A stretch of 64,000 nucleotides of DNA. It comes from Bradyrhizobium nitroreducens (lineage in GTDB: Bacteria; Pseudomonadota; Alphaproteobacteria; Rhizobiales; Xanthobacteraceae). Made by a program: the position numbers and the translations under genes. Where the stretch lies: contig NZ_LFJC01000003.1 of NCBI RefSeq assembly GCF_002776695.1, positions 645,588 to 709,587 of the forward strand, read 5' to 3'. Under the pieces are notes generated by a model. It saw only the letters and a program-made list of their open reading frames with translations, searched no databases and had not been told where the DNA came from. Shown here one piece after another: positions 52,780 to 61,400 of the stretch; within the stretch, counting starts at the first letter, position 1; the number at the start of each line of letters is the position of its first letter.

Positions 52780-52818
52780 TCCGAAAAAGAGTGAAGCGGT
52801 TCTTCGATAAGATCATGC
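52775..52818. repeat. Palindromic intergenic repeat, family E, diverged copy
   Basis: CATGATCCGAAAAAGAGTGA and CTTCGATAAGATCATG are inverted relatives of each other and of the 22213 element. It starts inside the last codons of the amidohydrolase and ends just before the Rieske gene. Confidence 0.6.
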
Positions 52819-52832
52819 GGAAGACATAAAGC

Positions 52833-53246
52833 ATGGCGCGTCATGTGATTGCGGCGGTCGACGAGCTTCCGCCGGGCACGCGAAAATTCCTGGAGATCGA
52901 CGGGCGGCCGATCGCGGTCTTCAACATCAAGGGCGAATATTTCGGCCTGATGAACCGCTGCCCGCATCAGGGCGCGGCGCTGTGCGAGGGGCCGCTGATC
53001 GGGCTCGCGCAGTCGAGCGAGCCCGGCGAGATCGAATATACAAAACACGGCGAGATCATCCGCTGCCCCTGGCACGGATGGGAGTTCGACATCCGCACCG
53101 GCCAGTCCTATTGCGACCCCCGCCGTTTCCGCGTGAAGGCCTATCCGACCCATGTCGAGCCCGGCGCCAGCGTGGTGAAAGGGCCTTATGTCGCCGAGAC
53201 TGTTCCGGTGAGCGTCGAGAGCGACTACGTGGTGGTGGAGCTATAG
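52833..53246 (+). CDS. Rieske [2Fe-2S] ferredoxin-like protein
   Basis: 137 aa. The two cluster-binding motifs are CPHQGA (Cys43-x-His45) and CPWHGWEF (Cys78-x2-His81), as in the Rieske ferredoxins and oxygenase N-domains. The spacing of 33 residues between motifs is longer than the usual ~17-20, through an inserted ALCEGPLIGLAQSSEPGEIE segment. No oxygenase alpha subunit or reductase is encoded nearby, so it may supply electrons to an enzyme elsewhere, or act with the upstream amidohydrolases. Confidence 0.87.
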   Translation: MARHVIAAVDELPPGTRKFLEIDGRPIAVFNIKGEYFGLMNRCPHQGAALCEGPLIGLAQSSEPGEIEYTKHGEIIRCPWHGWEFDIRTGQSYCDPRRFRVKAYPTHVEPGASVVKGPYVAETVPVSVESDYVVVEL

Positions 53247-53270
53247 CCCCACTGCGCGGGAGCTGCGCTC

Positions 53271-53412
53271 CCTCGCCCCGTTTTTACGGGGAGAGGGTTG
53301 GGGTGAGGGGCCTCTCTCCGCACGCGAGATTGCCGATGGACCTGTACCCCCTCACCCGGAATCCGCGCTTCGCGCGCATTCCGACCTCTCCCCGCAAGCG
53401 GGGAGAGGTGAA
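53271..53412. repeat. Palindromic intergenic element, family C
   Basis: Left arm CTCGCCCCGTTTTTACGGGG and GAGAGGGTTGGGGTGAGGGG pair imperfectly with right CCCCTCACCCGG and CCTCTCCCCGCAAGCGGGGA. It fills the gap between the convergent Rieske and MFS genes. Confidence 0.7.
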
Positions 53413-53421
53413 GACAAACCA

Positions 53422-54753
53422 TTAATGTCCCGCTACCGGCTCCGGCACCGCATCATACGTCGGCACCGCCTTGCCGCCGCCGCGATACACGGTCGAAGCC
53501 GCGATGATGCCGAGCAGCGCGGCGAACATCAGCCAGAAGCCGGGCGAGGCCTTGTCGCCGGTGCGCTCGATCAGCCAGGTCGAGGCGAACGGCGTGAAGG
53601 TGCCGAACAGCGCGGCGGCAAGCGCGAACGCAAGCGAGAAGCAGGTGGTGCGCACATGCGCCGGCACGATCTCGACCAGCGCGCCCAGCATGGTGCCGCT
53701 GTAGACGCCGAAATAGAACGAGAACATCATCTCGACCGCGAGCAGCTTGCCGAAGGTCGGCGCCGCCACCAGCCAGTGCAGCGCCGGATAGGCCGTCGCC
53801 AGCGACAGGCAGGCGATCGTGATCAGCACCGGCTTGCGGCCGATGCGGTCGGACAGCGCGCCGCCGACCGGATTCCAGAAGAAGTTGGTGACGGCGACGA
53901 GCAGCGTCACCAGCAGCGCATCCTGCGTCGACAGCTTCAGCACGGTCTTGCCGAAGGTCGGCGTGTACACTGTGACGAAGTAGAACGTCGTCGTGGTCAG
54001 GATCGCGATCATCATGCCGAGCAGCACGATGCGCCAGTTGGCGAGCGCGGAGGCGAACACTTCGCTGGCGGTCGGATGCTTTTTCATGGCGAGGAAGGCC
54101 GGCGTTTCCTCCAGCGTCCGTCGCAGCACGAAGATCAAGGGAATGATCAGGCAGCCGACGAAGAAGGGAATGCGCCAGCCCCAGGCGGCGACGGTGTCGG
54201 CCGGCATCACCTCGGACAGGAGATAGCCAAGGATCGAGGCCACGAAGATCGCGACCTGCTGGCTCGACGACTGGAACGAGGTGTAGAAGCCGCGGTTGCC
54301 GGGCGTCGAGATCTCCGCGAGATACACCGACACGCCGCCGAGCTCGACGCCGGCGGAGAAGCCTTGCAGCAGGCGGCCGATCAGCACGATAACGGGCGCG
54401 GCGATGCCGATGGTCGCATAGCTCGGACAGAACGCGATGACGACGGTGCCGATAGCCATGATCCCGAGCGTGACGATCAGGCCCTGGCGGCGGCCGATGC
54501 GGTCGATGTAAGCCCCGAGCACGATCGCACCGACGGGCCGCATCAGGGCGCCGAGCCAGAACACGCCGAACGTGTTGAGCAGCGACGCCGTCTCGTTGGT
54601 CGAGGGGAAGAACGCCTTGCCGATCGCGGCGGCATAGAAGCCGAACAGGAAGAAGTCGAACTGCTCGAGGAAATTGCCGCTCGTGGCGCGCAGGATCGCG
54701 CCGATGCGCGACTTGATGGCGGGCGGATTGGTTGATGTGGCTGGTCCAGCCAT
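53422..54753 (-). CDS. MFS transporter, metabolite:H+ symporter (MHS/citrate-proline type)
   Basis: 443 aa with 12 predicted transmembrane helices. MHS-type signatures: [20 protein letters not shown] in helix 1, the loop [20 protein letters not shown] between helices 2 and 3, [20 protein letters not shown] in helix 4, and [15 protein letters not shown] in the second half. It would import an organic acid, betaine or similar with protons. A LysR regulator lies 141 bp upstream on the same strand and may control it; the amidohydrolase-Rieske operon converges from the other side. Confidence 0.9.
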   Translation of the reverse strand: MAGPATSTNPPAIKSRIGAILRATSGNFLEQFDFFLFGFYAAAIGKAFFPSTNETASLLNTFGVFWLGALMRPVGAIVLGAYIDRIGRRQGLIVTLGIMAIGTVVIAFCPSYATIGIAAPVIVLIGRLLQGFSAGVELGGVSVYLAEISTPGNRGFYTSFQSSSQQVAIFVASILGYLLSEVMPADTVAAWGWRIPFFVGCLIIPLIFVLRRTLEETPAFLAMKKHPTASEVFASALANWRIVLLGMMIAILTTTTFYFVTVYTPTFGKTVLKLSTQDALLVTLLVAVTNFFWNPVGGALSDRIGRKPVLITIACLSLATAYPALHWLVAAPTFGKLLAVEMMFSFYFGVYSGTMLGALVEIVPAHVRTTCFSLAFALAAALFGTFTPFASTWLIERTGDKASPGFWLMFAALLGIIAASTVYRGGGKAVPTYDAVPEPVAGH

Positions 54754-54894
54754 GGCGTTGCTCCCTTGGATAGGCGTGGCCGGACCGGGAATTCATCTCA
54801 CGGCAAGGCGACAGAGGCTGCGACAATCTGTCCTACCCCTTCCCGCGCGAGACGGGGCGAGTCAATCCGTTTTGCGGAGGAAGCTGCTGATTTT

Positions 54895-55794
54895 TCAGGT
54901 CTTATTTTGCGTTGCAGCAATCAGCCATTGGCGGAACGCGGTCAGCTTCGGTGCATCGCGGCGCCCCTCCGGCGCAACCAGGTAGAAGCCGGCGTCGGCC
55001 GGCAGCGCAATCTTGAAGGGCACGACGAGCCGGCCCTTGGCGATGTCGTCCTGGACGTAGGAGGTGCGCCCCATCGCGACGCCGATGCCGTCGATCGCGG
55101 CCTGGATGGTCATGAAAATCATGTCGAAGGTGATGCCGGGATGCCGCGCGATATCGGCCGGCAGGCCCGCCGCGGTCAGCCAGAGCCGCCAGTCATCGCT
55201 ATTGGCGTTGGACGTGTGCAGCAGCGGATGGTTTCGGAGGTCTTCAGGCCGGCGCAGCGGCTTGTCGCCGCGCAGCAGGGACGGGCTGCACACCGGAAAC
55301 AGCTCGTCCGCCATCAGCCAGTCGGCGCGCAGGCCCGGCCATTGGCCGCGGCCATAGCGGATCGCCGCATCGACATTGTCGCGTTGGAAGTCGACCAGGC
55401 TGGTCGAGGTGGTGATGCGCACGTCGATGCCGGGATGCTGCTCCTGGAAATCGGTCAACCGCGGCAGCAGCCATTTCGCGGCCAGTGAGGCCAGGGTCGA
55501 GACCGTCAGCACCTTGTCGTCGTCCTTGCGCAGCAGCCGGTCGGTGGCGAGGCGCAAATCGTTGAAGGCAGCGCGCACCCCCGGGAGGTAGTCGCGCGCC
55601 TCCGGCGTCAGCGCCAGCGCGCGGTTCTGCCGGATGAACAGGCGGATGCCGAGCTCCTCCTCGAGCCTGCGGATCTGATGGCTGATCGCGGTCTGCGTCA
55701 CGTTCAGCTCGCTCGCCGCCAGCGTGAAGCTGAGATGGCGCGCGGCGGCCTCAAACGCCCGCAATCCGTTCAGGGACGGCAATCTGGCAGTCAT
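54895..55794 (-). CDS. LysR-type transcriptional regulator (GcvA-like)
   Basis: 299 aa. N-terminal winged helix-turn-helix about 5-65 (SLNGLRAFEAAARHLSFTLA, AASELNVTQTAISHQIRRLE), then a periplasmic-binding-protein-like effector domain from about 90. NGLRAF and the H-x2-L-x-F pattern are typical of GcvA-like members. The gene is upstream of the MFS symporter on the same strand and divergent from the DUF1127 gene with 110 bp between; either could be its target. Confidence 0.92.
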   Translation of the reverse strand: MTARLPSLNGLRAFEAAARHLSFTLAASELNVTQTAISHQIRRLEEELGIRLFIRQNRALALTPEARDYLPGVRAAFNDLRLATDRLLRKDDDKVLTVSTLASLAAKWLLPRLTDFQEQHPGIDVRITTSTSLVDFQRDNVDAAIRYGRGQWPGLRADWLMADELFPVCSPSLLRGDKPLRRPEDLRNHPLLHTSNANSDDWRLWLTAAGLPADIARHPGITFDMIFMTIQAAIDGIGVAMGRTSYVQDDIAKGRLVVPFKIALPADAGFYLVAPEGRRDAPKLTAFRQWLIAATQNKT

Positions 55795-55904
55795 TTGGCA
55801 GCAGGATACATGACGTTATTTCATGCGAACGGGTACAAATTGTCGTTTGTCGCAGTGCAACGAGAGGCAGATATTAGCGGTCAGGTTAGCTCCAGGAGCT
55901 GAAA

Positions 55905-56108
55905 ATGTCTACTTTGACCCACAACTCGATGACAAATCATCATGCGCCCGGCCTGATTGAGCAGGTCGGTGAGATCCTCCACGTCTGGCACGAGCGCTAC
56001 CGGACCAGGCGCGAGCTCACCCAATGGACCGCGCGTGATCTCCAGGACGTCGGACTGTCCTGGAGCGACATCGCCTTCGAGGCGGACAAACCCTTCTGGC
56101 GGGCCTGA
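55905..56108 (+). CDS. DUF1127 (YjiS-like) small protein
   Basis: 67 aa; GLIEQVGEILHVWHERYRTR followed by RELTQWTARDLQDVGLSWSD matches the Arg-rich DUF1127 pattern in which helix one is followed by L-x2-L-x-D-L-x-D-I/V-G. Known members in Rhizobiales affect phosphate/carbon metabolism and RNA degradation. CCAGGAGCTGAAA precedes the ATG. A strong intrinsic terminator follows at 56120, which supports a separate short transcript. Confidence 0.85.
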   Translation: MSTLTHNSMTNHHAPGLIEQVGEILHVWHERYRTRRELTQWTARDLQDVGLSWSDIAFEADKPFWRA

Positions 56109-56119
56109 TTGGCCGCCGG

Positions 56120-56162
56120 GCCGGCGCCGCCTGACGACAGGGGCGCCGGCGGTCCCTTTTTG
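56120..56162 (+). terminator. Intrinsic terminator after the DUF1127 gene
   Basis: A perfect 9-bp stem (GCCGGCGCC at 56120-56128 and GGCGCCGGC at 56142-56150) with a 13-nt loop is followed within a few bases by CCCTTTTTG. It ends 16 bp before the GNAT gene. Confidence 0.75.
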
Positions 56163-56177
56163 TGAAGGGTTCGTGTC

Positions 56178-56801
56178 ATGAGCACGCTACGCCTCGAAGA
56201 CCTCAAGCAATATTCGGACACGCTGCGCACCCGCGACGGCACGGCGCTCGACGTCCGCTTCGTCGAGCCGCGCGACACTGACGAGCTCCAGCACTATTTC
56301 CGCTCGCTCTCGACCCGCTCCCGCTACAACCGCTTCTTCGGCGCCATCAGCGAGCTTCCGAAAGGGCTGCTGCATGACTTCCTCGAGATTGGCGAGCGCG
56401 ATCGTTTCACCGTCGTCGCGACCATGATGGTCGACGGCTTCGAGACCATCGTCGCCGAAGCGCGCTATGCTTTGCATGCCGAAACCGCGACGTTGGAATT
56501 CGGGCTGTCGGTCGACGATCGCTGGCAGGGCCACGGCATCGCCACCGCGCTGATGAAGAATCTCGAATGCCGCGCGGCTGCGCTCGGCGCCGAGCACATG
56601 TTCGGCGACACGCTGCGCTCCAACGAGACCATGGTCTCGCTCGCGCGCAAATCCGGCTTCACCTTCGTCAATCATCCTGACGACTGGAAGCTGGTGCGTT
56701 TCGACAAGGAGATCCGCGTCGCGCCGAAAGACATCCCATGCGCAAGCTGGCGCCTCGCCGCGCTTTCCCGTCAGGCCGATAGCCCCTCAGCCTCGGCCTG
56801 A
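56178..56801 (+). CDS. GNAT-family N-acetyltransferase
   Basis: 207 aa. The acetyl-CoA site is GLSVDDRWQGHGIATALMKN (Q-x-x-G-x-G/A near residue 117). VRFVEPRDTDELQHYFRSLS and TRSRYNRFFGAISELP near the start match the acetyltransferase domain found in protein-lysine acetyltransferase-like GNATs. The C-terminus (PCASWRLAALSRQADSPSAS) is low-complexity. Substrate unknown. It lies between two strong terminators, so it is monocistronic unless the first terminator is leaky. Confidence 0.85.
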   Translation: MSTLRLEDLKQYSDTLRTRDGTALDVRFVEPRDTDELQHYFRSLSTRSRYNRFFGAISELPKGLLHDFLEIGERDRFTVVATMMVDGFETIVAEARYALHAETATLEFGLSVDDRWQGHGIATALMKNLECRAAALGAEHMFGDTLRSNETMVSLARKSGFTFVNHPDDWKLVRFDKEIRVAPKDIPCASWRLAALSRQADSPSASA

Positions 56802-56813
56802 CACCACTGAGAC

Positions 56814-56847
56814 GCCCGGCCTGGTCATCCAGCGCCGGGCTTTTTTT
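56814..56847 (+). terminator. Intrinsic terminator after the GNAT gene
   Basis: GCCCGGC (56814-56820) and GCCGGGC (56834-56840) form a perfect 7-bp stem with a 13-nt loop, directly followed by seven T residues (56841-56847). Confidence 0.85.
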
Positions 56848-56991
56848 GCGCTCGTGCTGAATGGCGTCGCCGGCCCGGCTCTACTTGCGCGGATCAGCCG
56901 ATTGTCAAACGCGCGGCCGCCCTCTAGCTTCGTGGAAAAGGTCGATCCGGCCGTTCTTTGTTCGCCAGAGAACTGGAAAACCTCTCGTCAT

Positions 56992-57609
56992 ATGCGTGTT
57001 GTCATCCTCCCACTGTTGCTGCTGAGTCTGCTCGCGTCTCCGCGGAGGGTGGAAGCACTGGACTGCCCGATTCCGCCGGGCATCTGGTCCCAATCGGCTG
57101 CCAGTGATGAAGTCTCCGCTGAACAAAAACGCCGCAATAGCGAAGATCGCTGGAGTATCTATCGGCTTGAGCGGGCACCAATCATATTTCGCGGCCGCGT
57201 CGTTTCTGCGCGCGATCTCTCCGATATCAGCAAGACGAATATCCCAACCAGTCTGCTCATCTTCGATCGCGTCGAAATCCTGAAGGGGCGCTTATTCACG
57301 GCCGCGAGAGATCGAAAAGCTTTCGTCATCAGCGAAAGATGGTGCGATGGCAGCTGCGCCGGCAGGAAAGCAACAGCAGATTGGCTGCCTGGCAAGTTTG
57401 TTGGTGTGGCGGCCTATCCTAACACGTTTGCCGATCCGTCGAAGGCGGCGGAGGCCACCACCAAACGGGTTGTCTACCGCGGCCGAATCGATGCGATGTT
57501 CGGACCATGCGATGGCGGGTTTCTAAGTGAACGGGCTCTGGAGCTTCTCGCTAATCCCGATGAAGTCGCTCGGATAAAGCGCGAAGTCGCACCGCGTCGC
57601 GCCCACTGA
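56992..57609 (+). CDS. Secreted Cys-containing protein, NTR/TIMP-like in pattern
   Basis: 205 aa from ATG 56992, which gives a signal peptide (RVVILPLLLLSLLASPRRVE, cleavage near ALD-C). The longer frame to 56854 lacks similarity. A pattern IIFRGRVVSARDL, then LLIFDRVEILKGRL, then VISERWCDGSCAGR, WLPGKFVGVAAYPN and FGPCDGGFLS resembles the bacterial netrin/TIMP-like modules, where an early Cys, an F-x-G-x-V strand, a KG turn and later cysteines recur. This is a pattern-based suggestion. Codon use is more A/T-tolerant than that of its neighbours, so horizontal origin is possible. Confidence 0.6.
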   Translation: MRVVILPLLLLSLLASPRRVEALDCPIPPGIWSQSAASDEVSAEQKRRNSEDRWSIYRLERAPIIFRGRVVSARDLSDISKTNIPTSLLIFDRVEILKGRLFTAARDRKAFVISERWCDGSCAGRKATADWLPGKFVGVAAYPNTFADPSKAAEATTKRVVYRGRIDAMFGPCDGGFLSERALELLANPDEVARIKREVAPRRAH

Positions 57610-57623
57610 CGCATCCCGTTATC

Positions 57624-57660
57624 CTGAGAGCTCGCGACCCATAGGATCACAAGCTCTCAG
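57624..57660. repeat. Hairpin between convergent genes
   Basis: CTGAGAGCT and AGCTCTCAG, perfect 9-bp arms around a 19-nt loop, flanked by ATC/GTGAC remnants like those of the family A elements. It may be a decayed family A copy and could end transcription from both sides. Confidence 0.5.
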
Positions 57661-57687
57661 AGTGACGGTCGGAGGCTTGCGACGTCC

Positions 57688-58518
57688 CTACTTCCCCGCG
57701 AACACCGGCTTCCGCTTCTCGATGAAGGCCTGGACGGCTTCCTTGTGGTCGGCGGTCGTGGTCAGGCGCACCAGCCGCTCGGCTTCGTGATCCCTGGCGG
57801 TTTCGAAGTCGAACAACACGGCCTCGTCCAGATTGTCCTTCATGTAGCGCAGCGCGAGGCGCGGGCCTTCGGCGAGCGACTTTGCCAGTGCGAAGGCTTC
57901 CATCTGCAATTTGTCGTCGGGCACCACGCGGTTGACGAGGCCGATTGTCTCGGCGCGCGCGGCATCGACGCGGTCGCCGGTGAACATCAATTCGCGCGCC
58001 CGCGCGGTGCCGACGAGGCGGGTGAGCAGCCAGGCGATGCCGTAATCGCCTGACAGTGCGATGCGGGCATAGCCGGTGGCGACGAAGGCCGATTGCGCGG
58101 CGATGCGGATGTCGCAGGCCATGGCGATCGCGAGCCCGGCGCCGACCGCGGGGCCGGGCAGGGCTGCGATGGTCGGCTTGCGCACCGACACCAGCGCGCC
58201 CGTCAGCAGCCGCTGCCGCTCCTGGAGATCGGCGATCCTCTCCTCCAGCGACATCTCCAGCTTCTTCGGGTCGCGATGCGCGCCCATGCCCTTGACGTTG
58301 CCGCCCGCGCAGAAGGCTTCACCCGCGCCGGTGATCAAGAGCGCGCCGACATTGCGGTCTTCGCCGCAGCTCCGGATCATCGCGCGCAGCGCCGGTGTCA
58401 GCGCGTCCGACAGCGAATTGCGCGCCTCCGGCCGGTTCAGCGTGATGATTGCGACCCGGTCGCGGATCGTACAGAGGAGCTCGTTGGTGCCGGTATCGAC
58501 ATTGGTTTCCGTGGTCAT
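57688..58518 (-). CDS. Enoyl-CoA hydratase/isomerase (crotonase) family protein
   Basis: 276 aa. Oxyanion-hole segments are GEAFCAGGNVKGMG (about residue 70) and ALPGPAVGAGLAIAMACDIR (about 123). In classical hydratases two glutamates act, one after G-G-C and one in the next helix; neither is visible, while ARIALSGDYGIAWLLTRLVG carries an Asp where PaaG-like isomerases have one. It is therefore more likely an isomerase or a divergent hydratase. CAGGGAGAAAC precedes ATG 58518. On the same strand as the SDR gene, with a repeat between them. Confidence 0.85.
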   Translation of the reverse strand: MTTETNVDTGTNELLCTIRDRVAIITLNRPEARNSLSDALTPALRAMIRSCGEDRNVGALLITGAGEAFCAGGNVKGMGAHRDPKKLEMSLEERIADLQERQRLLTGALVSVRKPTIAALPGPAVGAGLAIAMACDIRIAAQSAFVATGYARIALSGDYGIAWLLTRLVGTARARELMFTGDRVDAARAETIGLVNRVVPDDKLQMEAFALAKSLAEGPRLALRYMKDNLDEAVLFDFETARDHEAERLVRLTTTADHKEAVQAFIEKRKPVFAGK

Positions 58519-58537
58519 TGTTTCTCCCTGCTCTCAT

Positions 58538-58625
58538 AGAGTGGGCGAAGCGAAGCTTGCCCACCACCTTTGTCCGCATGCGTGAGATCGTGGGCACGGC
58601 GCGATGCGTCTTTGCCCACCCTAAG
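58538..58625. repeat. Palindromic intergenic repeat, family B, copy 2
   Basis: Ends AGAGTGGGC and GCCCACCCTAAG with inner CTTGCCCACCA and GATCGTGGGCACG. It matches copy 1 at 47763-47852 in order and length. Confidence 0.7.
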
Positions 58626-58636
58626 GCATTCCGCCT

Positions 58637-59338
58637 TCAAAACTTCTCCACCCAGGGCCGCAGCTCGAGCTCCCAGCTCCAGGCGCTGCGCGGCTGCTGC
58701 AGCACGTTCCAATAGCTCTGCGCGATCGCATCGGGATCGAGCATCGAGTCCGGCTTGTCATCGGGCTCCGTCCGTGCGGCGCTGCGGATGCCGCCGTCGA
58801 TCACGAAATGCGCGACATGGATACCCTGCGGCGACAATTCGCGCGCCAGGCTTTGCGCCAGCCCGCGCAGCGCGAACTTGCCCATCGCGAACGAGGCCGA
58901 TTGCGCGTAGCCCTTGACGCTGGCGGAGGCGCCGGTGAACAGGATCGCGCCGTGCTTGTTCGGCAGCATGCGCTTGGCCGCCTGCTGCGCCACCAGGAAG
59001 CCGCCATAGGCGCTGACCGCGATCGCCTGTGCGACATCGGCCGGGACCAGGTCGACGAACGGCCCGCGGGTGCGGCCGCTGGCGTTGTAGACCACGAGAT
59101 CCGGCGTGCCGATCTCGCGCTCGACGAGGCCGAACAGCCGCTCGACCTCGTCAGGATCGGTGGCGTTGCAGGCATAGGCTTTCGCGCCGGTCTCGCTACA
59201 GAGCGCGCCGAGCTTCTCGATCTTTCGCGCCGCCAGTGCGACGCGAATGCCTTGCGCGGTAAGCAATCGCGCCAATGAGGCACTCAGCCCTTCGCCGGCA
59301 CCGACGATGAGGGCGATCTTGTATTTGGGGTGTTCCAT
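58637..59338 (-). CDS. Short-chain dehydrogenase/reductase with altered catalytic Tyr
   Basis: 233 aa Rossmann protein. The cofactor loop is LIVGAGEGLSASLAR and NASGR matches the NAG-type strand 4 motif. The active-site region reads GASASVKGYAQSASFAMGKF: the Lys of Y-x-x-x-K is present but the Tyr position is Phe (FAMGK), so classical dehydrogenase chemistry may be lost. GIHVAHFVIDGGIR is typical of the C-terminal part. It is divergent from the acyl-CoA dehydrogenase gene and may be cotranscribed with the crotonase, suggesting acyl-CoA metabolism. Confidence 0.85.
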   Translation of the reverse strand: MEHPKYKIALIVGAGEGLSASLARLLTAQGIRVALAARKIEKLGALCSETGAKAYACNATDPDEVERLFGLVEREIGTPDLVVYNASGRTRGPFVDLVPADVAQAIAVSAYGGFLVAQQAAKRMLPNKHGAILFTGASASVKGYAQSASFAMGKFALRGLAQSLARELSPQGIHVAHFVIDGGIRSAARTEPDDKPDSMLDPDAIAQSYWNVLQQPRSAWSWELELRPWVEKF

Positions 59339-59570
59339 GGCGTGATCTCTTCAGGACGAGGAGCCGTTGATCTATGCATGGGCCGCGCGAACAACCAGCC
59401 GGCGCGATCACAATTCCGCAGAGCGAATTGCTCCGTCGCGGCGATCATGCCGCCCTGACAATTTGCGGCTTTATCGCACTCCGCGGCTGGAGCATGATCG
59501 ACATCATCTCAAGCGGCAAGCGCCAAATCAGCGCAAAATGTCCGCAAGGCGGAAACGATAGAGGACGATC

Positions 59571-61355
59571 ATGCACAAGCCGGTCTCAGCACAGCCGAAA
59601 CACGCCGCGGCCGAGCCCTCTGGCCTGCTGGCGCCGGATACCACCGGCATGAACTTCTACCGCGCCGATCCGGCGCTGACGGATCTGCTCCGCATCCATC
59701 TGCCGGAGAATCTGTTCCGTCACATCGAGCCGCATCTCGATCGCCTCGGCGCGCTCGCCGGCGGCCGGCTCGACGAATGCGCGCGCCTCGCCGACCGGCA
59801 CACGCCTATCCTGCACCAGCGCGACAAGTTCGGCCGCGACATGCAGTCGATCGAATACCACCCGGCCTATCGTGAGCTGGAGAATGCCGCGTTCGGCGAG
59901 TTCGGCATCCACGCACTCTCGATCCGCAAGGGCATCATGGGCTGGCCGGACAAATATCCCGTGGCCGCCAAGCACGCGTTCACCTTTCTGTTCAACCAGA
60001 CCGAATTCGGCATGGGCTGCCCGATCAACGTCACCGACGGCTGCGCAAAACTGCTGGCGAATTTCGGCAGCGAGGCGTTGAAGGCCAGGTATCTCGACGG
60101 GCTGACCTCGACCGACATGAGCAAGCTGACGCAAGGCGGTCAGTTCATGACCGAGAAGGAAGGCGGCTCCGACGTCGGTACGCTGACCACGCGCGCGGTG
60201 CAGGAGGGCGACCATTGGCGCCTCTACGGCGAAAAATGGTTCTGCTCGAATGCCGATGCGAAGGTCGTGATGCTGCTGGCACGCCCCGAAGGCGCCGGCC
60301 CCGGCACGCGCGGCGTCGGCCTGTTCCTGATGCCGCGCTTCCTCGACGACGGCGCGCAGAACCACTACCGGATCGTGCGCCTGAAGGACAAGCTCGGCAC
60401 GCGATCGATGGCCTCGGGGGAGATCAAGCTCGAAGGCGCGATCGCCTATACGGTCGGCAAGCTCGACCGCGGCTTCGTGCAGATGGCCGAGATGGTGAAC
60501 TCGTCGCGGCTCTCCAACGGCGTCAAATCCACCGCGCTGATGCGCCGCGCCTATCACGACGCCATGACGGTTGCGAAGAATCGCGTGGTGTTCGGCAGTC
60601 GCATCATCGACCTGCCGCTGGGGCGGCGGCAGATGCTGAAGATCATGCTGCCGGTCGAGCAGGCGCTGTCGATGAGCTTCCTCACCGCCGATGCGCTCGA
60701 CCGCGCCGAGGCCGGCAGCCAGGATGCGGCGGCCCTGCTGCGCATTCTGACGCCGACATTGAAATTCCGCGCCACGCGCGATGCGCGGAAGGTCTGCGGC
60801 GATGCGCTCGAGATGCGCGGCGGCATCGGCTATATCGAGGAATTCGCCACGCCCCGCCTGCTGCGCGATGCGCATCTCGGCTCGGTCTGGGAAGGCACCG
60901 GCAACATCGTCGCGATCGACGCGCTGCGGCGCGCGGTCGGCCGCCATGGCGCGGAAGCCGCGCTCGCCGCCGATCTGCATGCGCGGCTCGCCGACAGCGC
61001 GTCGGTGCCGCAGGCCTGGCGCGACAGGCTGCGTGGTCTCGTCGATCGTGCGGTCGGCTTCGCGCGCGAGGTTGCGGCGAGATCGGAGAACGAAGCCGAT
61101 GCGCGTCGTGCGACCAGCCTGCTCTATCACGTTGCCAGTGCGGTGGCGCTCGCTTGGGAGGCACACCGCATCCACGAGATGCGCGGCGATGCGCGGCGGC
61201 TGCTGCTGTCGCGCCTCGTGATCGATCATCGGGTGTTGCCGGGCGATCCGTTCCGGCTGACGGAAAATGCCGCGCAGGCGAAGATCGCTGCATTGCTGCT
61301 CGGCGATCGTGACGCCGGCATGAGCGAGGTTGGCGAACTGGTTCTGACGGCGTAG
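59571..61355 (+). CDS. Acyl-CoA dehydrogenase family protein (FadE/AidB-like, ~600 aa class)
   Basis: 594 aa flavoprotein. FLFNQTEFGMGCPINVTDGC, QFMTEKEGGSDVGTLTTRAV (FAD-binding loop with EKEGGSD) and WRLYGEKWFCSNADAKVVML are hallmarks of the AidB-like branch; CGDALEMRGGIGYIEEFATP and LRDAHLGSVWEGTGNIVAID near residues 410-450 close the active site. No catalytic base is assigned with certainty: Glu in YIEEF is the likely candidate. It would oxidise an acyl-CoA or related thioester. An alcohol dehydrogenase follows 45 bp downstream. Confidence 0.9.
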   Translation: MHKPVSAQPKHAAAEPSGLLAPDTTGMNFYRADPALTDLLRIHLPENLFRHIEPHLDRLGALAGGRLDECARLADRHTPILHQRDKFGRDMQSIEYHPAYRELENAAFGEFGIHALSIRKGIMGWPDKYPVAAKHAFTFLFNQTEFGMGCPINVTDGCAKLLANFGSEALKARYLDGLTSTDMSKLTQGGQFMTEKEGGSDVGTLTTRAVQEGDHWRLYGEKWFCSNADAKVVMLLARPEGAGPGTRGVGLFLMPRFLDDGAQNHYRIVRLKDKLGTRSMASGEIKLEGAIAYTVGKLDRGFVQMAEMVNSSRLSNGVKSTALMRRAYHDAMTVAKNRVVFGSRIIDLPLGRRQMLKIMLPVEQALSMSFLTADALDRAEAGSQDAAALLRILTPTLKFRATRDARKVCGDALEMRGGIGYIEEFATPRLLRDAHLGSVWEGTGNIVAIDALRRAVGRHGAEAALAADLHARLADSASVPQAWRDRLRGLVDRAVGFAREVAARSENEADARRATSLLYHVASAVALAWEAHRIHEMRGDARRLLLSRLVIDHRVLPGDPFRLTENAAQAKIAALLLGDRDAGMSEVGELVLTA

Positions 61356-61400
61356 GCTGCGCTTCAAGCTCAACCAAAGAAACGCGACAGGGAGTGCTCG

